Source: Moniliella sp. 'wahieum' (Eukaryota > Basidiomycota > Moniliellomycetes > Moniliellales > Moniliellaceae). From it: 64,000 nucleotides of DNA. Below, in pieces: positions 32,828 to 45,972 of the stretch. A program made the position numbers and the translations under genes. The notes beneath the pieces are model-generated. The model made no database searches. It worked only from the letters and a program-made list of their open reading frames with translations, and had not been told where the DNA came from. The stretch is from contig RSEE01000136.1 of NCBI GenBank assembly GCA_003971905.1, forward strand, positions 79,501-143,500. The letters are read 5' to 3'. Position 1 is the first letter of the stretch. The number at the start of each line of letters is the position of its first letter.

Positions 32828-35800
32828 TCACACCTGGCTGTTCCGGCGTGACGGTTCGCCTCGCGGCGCTTCGTCGCCCGAGTCGGCGGTGAGGGGCGAG
32901 GGGGCCTCCAAGCCATAGGTTACCGCATCCCGCCGACGCTTGAAGAGAGATTGCTGTGCCACAAGCAGCTCTTTGGTTTCGGCATCAACCGCTTTGCGCG
33001 TCGCGCTGCTCCGTTTGGGATTGTGATTGTTGTTGTTGGTGCCGCCTTCGGCGGGAGTGAGTGTGCCAGGGCTGACGGAGGTGCTGGGTGGGAGGGGCAG
33101 GTGGTGGGCCAATGAGGTACTGGCAGGTGGTGAGGTAGAGACCGTGCGTGGTTCCCCGGGGCCATTGAGAGGCGGAGAGGCGGCCAAGGGGGTGTTGCGT
33201 TTGGGCGTGTGAAAACCAGGCCTCCATCCTCAGCGTCCGAGGATGAGGCGGGCTGGTGGGACGAGACGGTGACGGAAACAGGAGGACGCGGGGAGTGTGG
33301 CGGTCGGGGGAAGGGTGGGTAAGGGCGAGGCAAGGGGCGACGGCGATGTAGGCGAGGCGACAAGGGAAGCCAAGGTTTTCGGACGGGGCATGCTGAAATG
33401 GGCCTGCGCTTCGGCCGTCGCTTGTTCCCGCTCGGTTTGACGTTCCTCGTACAGGTCAAAGGTATCGCCCATCCAAAAGCCGAGATAGCGGATCACCTTG
33501 ATCGCTTCGGGCATGATGCTGCTCATTTGCATAAAGCCATGGGACCAACCTTCGAGGATGCGAAGATGAACAAACTCGTCCTCAGGCTCGTCCCACTCCT
33601 CTTCTTCCTCCTCCCCTCCCGCTCCAGCCATAGGGAAGGTCATCCGCAGCGTCTCATCCAGCCGGGCGCGCGCTTGCTCCTGCTGCGCCCGCTTGCGCTC
33701 CAACCCGGCCCGCCGCGCCATCTTGGCCTCCCAAATGCGGCCTGCGAGTACAACCGAGTCGTCGCACAACGGATCTTTTTCTCCGCACACGATGAGGGTA
33801 GGAGGGAACTGGGCCAAGACAGAGGCCGGAGCCTTGATAGGGGAAAGGTAGTAATTGGTCGCTAGATTCGGCTGGCGATGCGGACCAATGTACAAGATGG
33901 CCATGGAACGCATCATGCCCGGGGTCAGGATCCTGTCTTGGAAGTAAGCCGTCGTCGAGCTCATTGTCAGTCGTGTCTCGACCGGGCCAGCCTTGTGGCT
34001 CTGTTGTTGCTTTTCCAAGCGTGCATCCTCATCGGCCTTGGCCAAAGCTAGTGCCGTCTGCAACTGCTCATCCTTTTTCTGCCGTGCTGCCAACGAAGCG
34101 GAGCGAGAGCGAGAGCTTGTGGACCGCTGCCACTCTTGCGCGTCATTCAAAAGAGAATTCATGCCCACCAAGAGCCCCGGAAGCCCAGAGACGGTAGGAT
34201 CATCAAACAAGGGCTGCTGCACTCGGGGTTGCTCGTCGGCCGTGGTGTCTTCCGATGACACATCCCGTCCTTCCTTCCCATCCTCCCAGTCATCCGTATC
34301 TTCTGCACGGGAAAACTCTGCCCGCTCAGCAAGATGCTTGCGTGCCTCACTTGCCAAGGAAGAGAAGTGGCTTGCCGATTTGGCGCGCGACATTTGGGGC
34401 CGTTGGGGCTTGGTAGCCCGCGAGGGAGACACCGTAGAAGCGCTACCAGAATTTGCGTCCTGGGCTGACAAGCCAGAAGCAGCCGTAGCCTGAGCAGCTA
34501 GGTTGGGGAAACTGCCCGAGGCGCGGCGGATGTGCCGCAACTCGGCAGCTGAGTATTTACGCGACAGACGGGAGAGAGACCGAGAACGAGGGCTAGACGG
34601 ACGCTCGGGACGATGATTCTCCACCGCAGTTACCGTTTCAGCGGGAGTCCCCATCTCGTGCAGGCTGCGTTCACTCTGTTTGCGCAGCACTCGCAGTGTC
34701 TCGGGGTCGAGCCAGACACTGTAGTTGACATTGACGGAAGGGTAAGCGAGTAGGAGCCCAATGGGCTTGGGAAGTGGGGGGGGGGTCTCGCCATTCGGCA
34801 CGCCGAGCTCTTTACACTGCTCTTCTTCAAGCGGCGTGCGATCCACATGGTAGGCAGCACGAACGTGATGGTCCGGGTACTCGATGGTACGAATGACACA
34901 GCTGCGGCCATGTGCCCTCCAGCCGAATCCCCAGTGATAATCACTTGGAAATCATCGCTGCCGCTCATGCCAATTACGCGACCCTTGGTGAGGTGGAGGA
35001 TGCGATAAGCATCAAAGCACTCCTCTTGTGCGTATGGGAAGACAAACTCGGGAGCCTTGGCATAGTTGAGCGACAGCACCACTTTGCCCGTTTCCTTGGC
35101 CAGCTGCGCCGAAGACGCTCTTCATGGTGCTCGGGGACTGCGGAGAGGAGTCAACACAGAGAAAGAGGAGGGATGGGCAAGGGGGGATGAAGAGAAGAAC
35201 GGGCGAAAAGACGTACCATGGAGATCCATCCACCCCCAGGAAAGTCGAGGATAAGCTGGTATTGGTCGCGCAGCTGGGCATAGGAGCCGTTGAAGAAGAG
35301 CATGGCTTGGATGGGCGGCGTGCATAGGCGCCGATGGGCGGGCGGGGCAAGAGGAGCTTCTTGACCAGCTTGGGGCGGTACCAGGTGAGGGAGGTGGCAA
35401 AGCGGATGTAGGGGTTGGTGGTCTTGTGCCACTGGGTGCGGAGCATATCAATGGTGGAGTAGGGCGGTACTTGCGCAGGCGCTCGTCGGCGGCACGGTCA
35501 AAGACGAGGAAGTACAAGGTAAACAGGACGCTGCAGAGGTCGCGCAGCCACTTGGGGCGGATGGGCATGCTGGTGGTGAAGGCCGTGTCGAGGGCGCAGT
35601 TGATCCAGGTGGCGCGGTAGAAGTTGCGGTTGTACATGCGAGCCAGGGGCTCGGGGGGGCGAGGCCGAGGACCGAGTCGACGTTCTTGAGCCCATACAGC
35701 GACGCGAGCACGCCGACGAGACGAGCTGCCAGGGCGAGGCGTGGCGCAGACGGCGGCCGGCCCAGCGGAGGGGCGCGATGCGGGGGCCGTGGCGGGGGCC

Positions 35801-35893
35801 CCAGGCGAGGAGAGCGGACCAGAAGAGGAGGAGGACGATGGTCTGGTAGCGCTTGATGCGCCGCGACGGACGCCCGAGCAGGTTGTCGATCAT
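32828..35893 (-). CDS. Hormone-sensitive-lipase-like alpha/beta hydrolase, membrane-anchored
   Basis: Family members hydrolyse acylglycerols or other esters. From the ATG at 35893: MIDNLLGRPSRRIKRY, then one hydrophobic segment TIVLLLFWSALLAWG, suggesting an N-terminal membrane anchor. The oxyanion-hole motif reads LILDFPGGGWISM (about 35250-35215); an intron follows (donor GTACGT near 35217). Then VVLSLNYAKAPEFVFPYAQEE, the nucleophile motif VIITGDSAGGHMAAA (about 34945-34900), IGLLLAYPSVNVNYS, the catalytic Asp in LIVCGEKDPLCDDSVVLAGRI (about 33800-33745) and the catalytic His in EGWSHGFMQM (about 33555-33525). Between Ser and Asp lies a Ser/Arg-rich insertion of about 250 residues, as in regulated HSL-type enzymes. 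The C-terminal 150 residues are low complexity and shift frame twice before the stop at 32828. Further indels lie near 35120 and 34840. Confidence 0.82.
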
Positions 35894-36386
35894 GGCGGGG
35901 GGGCACGCAGCTTGGCGGCGTGGGCGGCGTGGGCGAGCTGGTCGGGGAAAACGAGGACAAGCGAGGGAATATGGGCCTCCGCTTTCACAGCGCGGCGGGC
36001 ATTCCTGCGCCTCCGCCCGGGCCGGTGTGCCGATGGGCGCCGCCGCACCACACCGCACCCACGCCTGCCCCCGAAAGCCGGGGTACGCGGGGTACGCGTG
36101 ACGTCACCGTGCCTGGGCCCCCGCACGGTCATGTGACCAGGCGCTGCGTTCTGCCTCGGCCTCTCACCTCCACCATACCTACAGCTGGGATTGCGTGTGC
36201 TTTGTGTTGCTTTGCCAGCGAAGTACTTGTCAGAGGCTGCGGCCTGGCCAAGCACCACGCAGCCCGCCTGGTGCGCACGCTACCTACCAGCCGAACCAAT
36301 CCATGCTGTCGGACCAAAGGAAAAAGTGCCGGCGTGCTAGGAGTGATAGTGGCGCGTGATCATGTGATAGGCGATGCATGGAGCAA
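35894..36386. other. Spacer between lipase-like gene and half-cystinosin gene
   Basis: Expected to hold divergent promoters. I looked here for the missing first half of the cystinosin-like protein, in particular its first PQ motif, and found nothing resembling it. GACGTCAC at about 36100 and ATCATGTGAT at about 36359 are short palindrome-like sites. Confidence 0.5.
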
Positions 36387-37139
36387 GTTGGCCCGTTGGA
36401 ACGACGCGGTCTTTGCTGCCTGGGCGTCCTTCTGTGCCTTGGTCCAACTGGGCCAGGCTGTTGCGTTTCATCGCACTACCAACCCCGTGTCCCGACCAAC
36501 CGTTTCCCTCTTGTTCGTTTTGGTGCAAGTGTGGTGTCGGGATTCCTGGTGACTATCACGAGCGCTGACAGTGGTGGAACTGGCTCGACTATGTCAACTT
36601 TCTCTTTTCATCAAACTCATCATTACCCTTATCAAATACATCCCCCAGGTTGCTCAACTACCATCGCAAATCAACACGAAGCTATCGAGTCGAAAACCTG
36701 TTTGCCGATCTCGGTGGAGGCATGTTATCCCTCGCTCAACTTGTACTCGATGCATTCATCGAGGGCGACTGGAGCGGCATCATGCATCACCGGCCATCCC
36801 GCCAAGCTGTATGTCATGATTTGTATTGTATCTTTGGTGAGAAACGTACGCTAACTTCGTCTTCCTGTTCTCTCGTTTGGTGGGATTGCTCTTACTGCGC
36901 TCGGCATGGACGTCATCTTGATTATTCAATGGGAAGCATACGACAAGAAGCCTGCCGGCTCTGTCCTGACCGACGAGAGGAAGCAAGCCCAGGTGAGGCC
37001 ACTGAACGAACGTCACTTCTTTTCGAACGTTCATAAATCCCTTCAGCCTTACCTCGACTCAATGCAGCTTGTACGGGTTCCGCATTCATCCGCCTCTCAT
37101 CGCCCGACGCTCATCGCCCACACCGTTCAACGCCTTTGA
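36387..37139 (+). CDS. Cystinosin-like PQ-loop transporter, C-terminal half only
   Basis: Cystinosin (yeast Ers1) exports cystine from the lysosome or vacuole with seven membrane helices. Only the second half is seen: WNDAVFAAWASFCALVQLGQAVAFH (about 36399), NWLDYVNFLF (about 36575), IKLIITLIKYIPQ with the PQ motif (about 36610), LLNYHRKSTRSYRVENLFADLGGGMLSLAQLVLD (about 36651), and FGGIALTALGMDVILIIQWEAYDKKP (about 36879). KST and the Gly-rich helix match the family. Introns: about 36811 (GTATGT donor, CTAAC branch) to about 36878, where the acceptor reads CG rather than AG, so a base is probably missing; and 36993-37046 (54 bp, GTGAGG...CAG). Stop at 37137-37139. Frame breaks occur near 36550 and 36600. 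The N-terminal half is absent from the window. Confidence 0.75.
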
Positions 37140-37360
37140 TACCGGTGCTTTCTTCGACGACCATATATGCCACTGATTAATGATTGTACGATAGACTCAA
37201 GAGTTTCTCTTTCTGTATGAATGTCATGCCAGTTTCACGTGTTCTCTTCTTGTTCAAGAACCGGGGTGCCTTTTCCGTTTCGGCATCCATGCACCAGACA
37301 TGCCACATGACCAAGAAAATGAAGGTCCAATGTGACGACCCGAGGTGGATGTGGGGGGAT

Positions 37361-37902
37361 TCACTCGACGATCTTCAGCTCCATAGATCGGAAAGATGCA
37401 GCAACGCTTCGTGCAACGACCTCGAGTATCAAGTTGGTTTTCTTAGTGCTCCCTACACCCGCCATTTTGAGTCTGGTAATGCGGTAGATCTGCTTCGTGG
37501 TCACTGTGCCGGCTACCTCTCAGCGCCAGGCCCATGAGAAGACCCATTTTCGATTCCGGTCGCTTTATGAGGCAGCCAGCTCGCGTGATTTGTTGGTTAC
37601 AGCAGGCTGTGCAAATCATACTCATTTGCCCCACACCTACATTGCGCCGGCCCATCCCCCCATAAAGACCTTGACGGGGGGGAAGGGGATGTCGAGGAGG
37701 ATGTGGGCAGTGCGGGCATTGAACTGCTTGGCAAAACCAATGGCTTTCACGTCGTTGGATCAAGGCACGGGGCCCACGGGGGTCTGAGCCGAAGCTTTGC
37801 CAGCCGGCATGACCAAGCGACCCTCCTTGGTGGCCCAGCTGGGGGGCCTTCGGTTGGATCCCCACTGCCTGCCCTCGGCTCTTAGATCTTACGTGCCAAC
37901 AT
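37361..37902 (-). CDS. Mitochondrial large-subunit ribosomal protein uL11m, frame-broken
   Basis: uL11m forms the stalk base of the mitochondrial ribosome. Read on the minus strand in pieces: LVMPAGKASAQTPVGP (about 37820-37775), VKAIGFAKQFNARTAHILLDIPFP (about 37755-37685), SWLPHKATGIENGSSHGPGAE (about 37580-37525), GTVTTKQIYRITRLK (about 37510-37470), and the C-terminal ARSVAASFRSMELKIVE (about 37415-37364), stop at 37361. This order and spacing match L11. An intron probably lies between about 37640 and 37590 (GTAGGT donor). Insertions or deletions occur near 37765 and 37520 (a duplicated AG). The ATG at 37902 is the nearest plausible start but is not certain. The many breaks hide the gene from simple frame inspection. 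Confidence 0.8.
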
Positions 37903-38177
37903 TTCGAAGCGGCCGGCGGAACAACTAGCTAGGATGTGGGGTCGGGGCGGAATTTGCGACGATGAAATGTCAACTTTCAGCAGGCGCCATACCCGGTATG
38001 CCCGCTGTTTTTTTCCGGGGGATCAGGCGGTCAGGCCAGGGAGAAAATCAGATAGTAGTCGAGCAAGATCTTGGGCGGAGAAAGGGAGGTACGGCCACGA
38101 GTCGCACCATCTTTGCTCTGATTTGACTCGGAACCCTTCCACCACCACCAGCTTCTTCTTCTTCTGCACCTTCGAAG

Positions 38178-39282
<1,105 letters not shown>

Positions 39283-40188
39283 TTGGGCTTTCACTCTGGC
39301 AATACATGCAGGGCCTTGGTCATGGTATTACAGACACAGGATGCCCTTTCTTCAGAAAAATCCACCAGTAACGACAGGGGATGAAGCATAGCTGTATAGT
39401 ATAATTGTGGCCAAACAGGGCGAATTTGGACAAGTACGAAGATGGAATGCATTCGAGGCAAAGGATCCACCAAAGGCGGCTACAATGAGAAAACAAACTA
39501 AGCATGTGAAGAACCAAAGGAACCTGTGGGCAATCATGCGGTAGTCCACCATGTCGCAAAGGTGTACACGGATGCCAATCATTTTGAGGGTACTAGTAGA
39601 AGGTGTGCGAGACACATTCGTCCACTCTCCGAACAAAAACGATCCACTGCACAGCAGAGGAGAGGTTGTGCCACTACTGGCTATAGCATTATATTCGAAC
39701 CAGCTCGATCACTTGATCTGGATCTTTCCTCGTCAGGTAGCGAAGTTCCTACTCGGCGCGTTGCTCCGCGGTAGAACTGGCGAGCGGATAAAGCGGGTAT
39801 TGGGAACCTTCGTATTACTGATATAAAAGAAGATGCTGATTGTTGTGTGTTGTACCATGGAGATGGTATAGCTTCCCGAGACCGGTGCAACGGTGGGACC
39901 ACAACAGGTCACTCATTACTCACTGCTCCGTCCGCGCATGCCCTTTCCTTTTTGTGCTCCTGCGTTCGCATCCTTCTGTCTTTTCCCCCGCTTCCACTCG
40001 ATACTTGGTTCGATAATCGATACCGTCCACCGGTCACATTATGGTCACGCCCTTCCTGCTCGTGATCCGCGTGATCAGATCCCTAGCTTTTTTCCGTCAG
40101 TATGCCAAGTAGGGGCCATCTGATCGGGGCCAGTTGGCCACGGAGCAACAGTTGAACTATGGGAGCAAAGGAAACGGATACGACCATT

Positions 40189-40223
40189 GAATAGTGAAGC
40201 TTGAAGCTTGAAGCTTGAAGGGC
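40189..40223. repeat. 7-nt period array, GAAGCTT type
   Basis: GAATAGT, GAAGCTT, GAAGCTT, GAAGCTT, GAAGGGC in register; the unit holds the AAGCTT palindrome. Confidence 0.9.
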
Positions 40224-40378
40224 CATCTCTGTTACGTTGTTGCGCCACAGGGTGACTGGTGCGTTTCTGACCAAAGCTGGTCCCTTGACTCCCTCCTCAG
40301 ACGTAGGAGCTCCGATATTTTCTCATCGCTTATATCTTGCCTGGTCCGCTTCCAGGCCCAGGCGGAACTGGCTGCTTG

Positions 40379-40406
40379 CTTGAAGCTTGAAGCTTGAAGC
40401 TTGAGC
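40379..40406. repeat. 7-nt period array, CTTGAAG type
   Basis: CTTGAAG three times, then CTTGAGC. Same unit family as 40189-40223, 160 bases away. Confidence 0.9.
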
Positions 40407-41777
40407 TTGACCCCTGAAGCTTGGTACCCTGAGGCCTGAGAAGGGACTGAACGCGCCTTGGGCCGTAGTAGCTACTGGCCGGCTAAACGCACAAGCTTCC
40501 TGTGGCTCAATCGAGTGCACGGTGAGAAGGAGAAACGATGTCCGATGATGATCGATGATCAGGGAAAACGACATGCAAGGGCGACGACACCGACGCAAGG
40601 AGACGACACTGAGTACTGACGCAAGGGAGACAAGGGGATGCGCGCGCTCTGCTCGTCCGATCTCACCCGGCACGTACATGCTCGTGGAGATGCAGAGGGG
40701 TCGCCATGGGTCCAGCCTGGCTCACCGGTCACATGTCACGCACCATGCATCTCAGATCTCATGGCAGATGCATCCAGCGGCTTCTGGAGGGGAGTGCCAG
40801 CAGAGCAGGGGGTCAGCAGCTTCTACCGATCTATCCATCTCCCCCAGATCCCCCCCCCTTGCGCCCATGGGAGACAGGGAACGGAAAACGCGGCGGAGGT
40901 GGTGGGTCGCGTGGGCGTGGCCCTGTGTGGACTGGCAGGAGCAGGGCGGAGCAGGGCGGAGCCCGGAGGCCGTGGGACGACTGTTATTACGAGCCGCGTG
41001 AGGCCGAGGGCCTGAGGGTGAGTAGGTAGTGCACGCTCATTTCCGTTGCCCCCCCGACCCACACCAACCCACCATCTGATGGAAGAGCGACGTACCCCTT
41101 ACCTCGAGACTTGGAGAGTGAACCAGCAAGCACGCTGCACGCGAGCCCCTTGCACCAGTTGGCAACGTGTTGCATTTACTCGCTCGGCCGTCCCAGTGGG
41201 GAAAAGACAAATGATTGATGAGATACCCGTAACGAACAGTTCTTGACCATGGGTCACGAAGATGATGCTTGAGCTTGAAGGTCGGATGTGGGTCGGAGGG
41301 GTCGGACCGGCACTGTGGTCACTACTAGGGTCACTATTAGTACTGGTCACTGGGACCTGGCTTGGGCTGTGCGCTCGTTGAGCGTTGAGCCAGCCGCTGT
41401 GTTGGCATGTGGCTCTCAGATCGATGATCGATGATGGATGATCCGAGGGACCGATTGCCAACAGTTCCTCTCCATTGTGTGGATGTGTGATTGGTGTTCC
41501 ATGCTGTTTGTGGGAAGATGTGCAAGGCAACGCATGGGCAGTGTGGAATGCCGTGCCTATAGTACCTACTAGGAGGTGACTAAGTTGTGGCCCACGTCGT
41601 CTGCTCCGGCACCGAGCATCCCAGCGCACACATGTGCAAAACAATAGTCCGCATTAAAGTTTAGACGCCATCAATATACGTACCCCTGCACCATCCACAT
41701 CCGAGCGAGAGAGGCGGCAACGCGGCGCCCTGAGACGCAGGAATCAGACGCGTTATTGGCTGCGGTAAACACGGCCA

Positions 41778-41805
41778 GTCACTAGTTACTAGTTACTGGT
41801 TGCCA
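41778..41805. repeat. 7-nt period array, GTTACTA type
   Basis: GTCACTA, GTTACTA, GTTACTG, GTTGCCA in register; the ACTAGT palindrome spans unit junctions. Confidence 0.85.
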
Positions 41806-42270
41806 TGTAGTTCTTGGCTGCCGACTCCCGCAGGATCGCCGGCGCGTCGACGCGCCGATGAGAGACTGCCGAAAGATCGTCATCGATCATCCGTCCCCGG
41901 GCGCTCGCTTCAGCGCCCTAAAGCTTGAGCCTACCCAGCCTTCTGGCTAGTACTGTGCGAAGTGCCCCTTCTTTCGCCTGAGTGTGAAGGGGTCTTGTCG
42001 GAGAAGGTTTGCACGCAGGGTTCAGGTATCACTCAGTAGGGGCGCACAAGACGTGTGTATGCGTATTAGCCGCGCTTGATCCAACTCGCTAAATAGCGCC
42101 CCTCCCCTCGCGTTGTCCGTCCCCCGTCCCCGCCCCTGCACCTTTTGTTTTTCCAGCCGACAGCCAGCCGCATCGCATATAGCGGTCCCCGCCACGCTCT
42201 CTTCCTGCGTCCGCCTCTCCCTCCCCCCACCCCCAGCCCGTGCTGTCCCATAGCCGTACCAGCCACAGGC

Positions 42271-45120
42271 ATGCGCGTCTCCTCGCCCTTCCTCCCCACA
42301 TTCATTGTCGCCGCTGCCCTGCAGACGACTGTCCATGCCATCCCCGCCACTTCCGACAACACCCACCGCCCTACCACTGCCGCCGCCGCCGAAGCAGCGT
42401 GCCATGCTCTCCCCGCAGCCCTGGGCCATTCGGTTACGGCTTCCGATGGCAGCACACTCCAGCTCAACGGATCCTTCTCCCAGTGGTACGCTGACGGGGC
42501 CAACCCTTCGCTTGAGCTCCTGGGCCTGAGCTACCCCCCTGGCTGGGTCCCCTCGGCCAAGAAGACGCTCAAGATCATTGATGGGCCTACAGCCGTCGCA
42601 CCCGACTTGGACTTGACCCAAGACTTTGGCTATGGCCGCCAAGGTACCAACGAACGAGCTCGATCGATTGCCAACCACGGCCCTCTTGGTGGCCTCCCCG
42701 CATTTTGCGGTACGTCTTTCGCCTTGGCACGCATTCTGGGACGGGGGCTTGGGTGTTATGGGTAGTATATGCTGGGCCCACAAAGATACTGACATGCTTT
42801 TCTCATTTTCCCTCCTTGTGGTGTCCTCGCACCACCCGTAGACTCGGCGTTCGAATCGTGACCAGCGACAAGACACAGGTGATGACGGAAGTGTGGTTGC
42901 CGCAGGCGGACGATACTGCGTATGGGGGTAAGCCTGGTGCGGTCGCAACTGGCCCACTTGCCCGCTCAACCATTCCGATTACCCTCAACCTTCTACGCCC
43001 GAGTTGTTGGATGTTGCCGATGCACCTTTCTCCGTCCGGACTGGAAACGCGCATGGGGCAACCGCACGGTATACAACCAGTCCGACCCAGCTACAGTCTT
43101 TACCAACCTTCATGCCTCGCATTCCTCCTCTTCCTCTCTGGTTCGTCTTCCGGTGCTTCGCGCCGAAAACGAGAGGAGCCCCATCTTGACCCGCGCAAGG
43201 CACCGCCTCCTGGGCACCACTCTGGCCATGGCATTCTCTCGGGTGCTGAAGTCTATGGCAATGGCGATTCGATCTACTGGAACGGACGGATGATGTTTTG
43301 GGTAATGGCGGTCTTCGCGGCTGGATACCGTACCCGACCATGAAACAAACGTTGGCGCGGCATCGCTACGCCGTCGTGGGCAGTAACATGGGTCATTCGG
43401 GTTCCACGGGCGACGCAACCTTTTCCAATGGCACCCAGCACGTGGAAACGCTCAAGGACTATGGCGGTCGTGCAACTCATGTTTCTACCCAGCTGAGTCA
43501 CGTTGTCCTAGATACGTTTTATGGTCCAGAAGCTGGGGTCAGGGTGGCCCAGCACAATCACCACCACCATGCTGGATCGGCCAAGCGAACGGACTCTGTC
43601 CCGAGTTCTCCAACCGAAGGCGGGAATTCGACAGAGGGCAAACAGGGACGCGTACGATCGTACTTGCTGGTTGCTCCGACGGAGGAAAAGCCGGTTTTGC
43701 TAGTGCTTCTTTGTACCCGACCGACTTTGATGGCATTTACGCCGGCTCGCCAGGGTCAACTTTAATGGGCTGAATGCGGGGCAGCTCCGTGCGCAGGCGT
43801 TGTTCCGTCAGGCTGTCATGCGGCCCAAGGGCGCCTATGTCGCCATGAAGAAACATTGGGCCTCGATTCATAATGTCGTCTTGGCCCAGTGCGATCATTT
43901 GGACGGGTGTGGATGGCGTCGTGTCCGATCCCAAGGCTTGCTTGCGCAAACTCGACTTTGCAAAGGACTTGCGTGCCGTGGTCGAGAAAGTCGTCGCATT
44001 CGAAGTCGTCTTCATCAACCAAGTCGTCGTCATCCTCCAAGGCGTCGTCATCCTCCAAGGCGTCGGCATCGTCCAAGTCATCTAAATTGTCCAGGGCGTC
44101 TTCCCATTCCAACTCGCAGGCCGGCACGTCCACGCTAGCATCCATCAACGGTAGTAGCAGTCTATCGCACTCCATCACCATGATGATTCCGCAGCCACCC
44201 TCGCCTCGAAGCGGGCGATCACTCGTCCTCACTCAGCTCTTATGCTGCAGCCGCAAGCGCATCTAGTACCAGACACCGCAAGGGGGGCTCCCTGTACGGC
44301 TATGATCGGCACCAATGCTTGAATGCGTCCCAGATTTCCACGCTGAACGCCATGTTTGAACCCACGGTCTGACTGATAAGAACCACCAGAACCATACCGT
44401 CTTCCCAGGCTGGTATCCAGGGTACGAGACCATGCCCGGTACGCAAGGTGCGGAGAAGAAGGCGATTGGGTGGTTGGAGCTGGCGCTGTTTGGATGGCCC
44501 AACGAAGACTATGAAAAGTGGGATCCTTATACCCAATTGACCTATGACCAATTCGCCCTCTCTCTCCAATCCAACGTGACCTTCCTCAACACGAACAATC
44601 CGGACTTGACTGCTTTCTTTTCCGATCCGTCCCGCAAGTTGATCACACCCACGGTACGACCGACATTACCATTGCCCCTGCCAACTCGGAGCAATTTTTT
44701 GAGCGCGTGGCCAGCCATTCACTCCTGCCAATGGCCACTCGGTCGATGAGAGTTACAAGCTATTTCTCGTTCCGGGTATGGGCCATTGTCGAGGCGGCGA
44801 TGGCGCGTTCCATTTCGGTTAGTTGTGACTCAAGAAGCCCCAGGCAACCGGCGTACAAGTTTGACACGGAGCACGATGTACTTCTGCGTCTGGTCGCATG
44901 GGTGGAACAGGGAAACAAGTACGAACCGAACACTTGGGTCGCGGCATCTTACCCTACCATCGGTCAAGTCTATACTGATGCAGCTCCCTTTTGGACCTCC
45001 AACTATGCATGGGGGCTCCGCTTTACGCGCAAACTCTGTCCCTACCCACAAAAGCCCGTGTACAACGGGTGGGGACCCACTTGGGGGCCTAACGAGCAGC
45101 ACAGCTTTTCGTGCCAGTGA
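42271..45120 (+). CDS. Secreted tannase / feruloyl esterase B family enzyme
   Basis: Family enzymes cleave gallate or ferulate esters of plant polymers outside the cell. The N-terminus is a signal peptide (MRVSSPFLPTFIVAAALQTTVHA). Next come CRLGVRIVTSDKTQVMTEVWLP across an intron (42710-42841, GTACGT...TAG), YWNGRMMFLGNGGLRGWI (about 43277), SNMGHSGSTGDATF (about 43385), the nucleophile motif GCSDGGKAGFASASLYPTDFDGIYAGSPG (about 43670-43757), AQCDxLDGVxDGVVSDPKAC (about 43886-43943), CLNASQISTLNAMF (about 44316), LFLVPGMGHCRGGDGAFHFG with the catalytic His (about 44762), LLRLVAWVEQGNKYEPNTWVA and RKLCPYPQKPVYNGWGPTWGP near the C-terminus. A Ser/Lys-rich insertion of about 100 residues separates the Cys of DPKAC from the Cys of CLNASQ. 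A C is missing at about 42708; further indels near 43300, 43660, 44660 and 44825. Confidence 0.88.
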
Positions 45121-45972
45121 TCCGTGGGCGATGGGTATTATACAAATTCCTGATCGATCACTAGCACTGTTGATGCATCTCAATCTGGCGCAGCATGATG
45201 CATGACACCACTTTCTCATTCTTCCCTTGGTTCTTCCACTTTTTTCTTGATTATGGACACCGCAATTCGTCTTCTTTCACGGCCCTGTTGTTGCCTTTGC
45301 GGTTTTCCTCGCAAGAAGGTGCTGGAACGCTGCACCGGTACGATACCGTCCCTGAATAGGTTTTTTCCATTATATATGCCAACAAACCGTTTAAGGTTTC
45401 TATGCGTTGTTCCCAAACCAACCACCCCCCCCCCTCCTCTCCTTCCTAACGAGGGTGATCAGTAACCAAGCCCCTCCCACCCGCGCCCCCTCCGGGGGTT
45501 TTTATGAGAACCGAACCCATTGCATATAACTTTCTTTTTTGCTCTCAGAGTCAGACCCTGAAGCTCGAAATTGACCCTTTTTATTACCTGAGAGATGGCC
45601 ATCGATCAGGGTCGGTAACCGGTAAACCCTCACATAGCCCATACATGCAACTACGATAGCCTATTCTCCAGTGGTTGTGGTACAGATTGTGAAAAAAGAA
45701 CGGGGGAAGAGCACTCGGGCATCCTACGGGTTGCCTACAGGTATAAGGCGTGAAGGTCACGCGGTGAGCACCAGCTTTCTTCAGGGAACGTCGGAATACT
45801 ATAGGGGAGGAAACAGGAGAATGATAGGGGAGGCATGCAGACAGGGCAGCTGAGGTGGGTGACATGTGACATCTGCATAATTGGAGCGAGCAGCGGGATG
45901 CGTACTGATACTACTAACCTTCTGCGAGCGGAAGCGGAACTCTTTCGCCCCCGGTCAACGTGTGAGCTTCTA

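Larger units (their letters stand above)
39283..42270. other. Gene-poor region, 3 kb, with 7-nt arrays
   Basis: No gene recognised on either strand. Short open frames here have arbitrary composition. Arrays are at 40189-40223, 40379-40406 and 41778-41805, and a GATCGAT-type heptamer run at about 41421-41446. The last 100 bases before the tannase start are C-rich. Confidence 0.5.
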
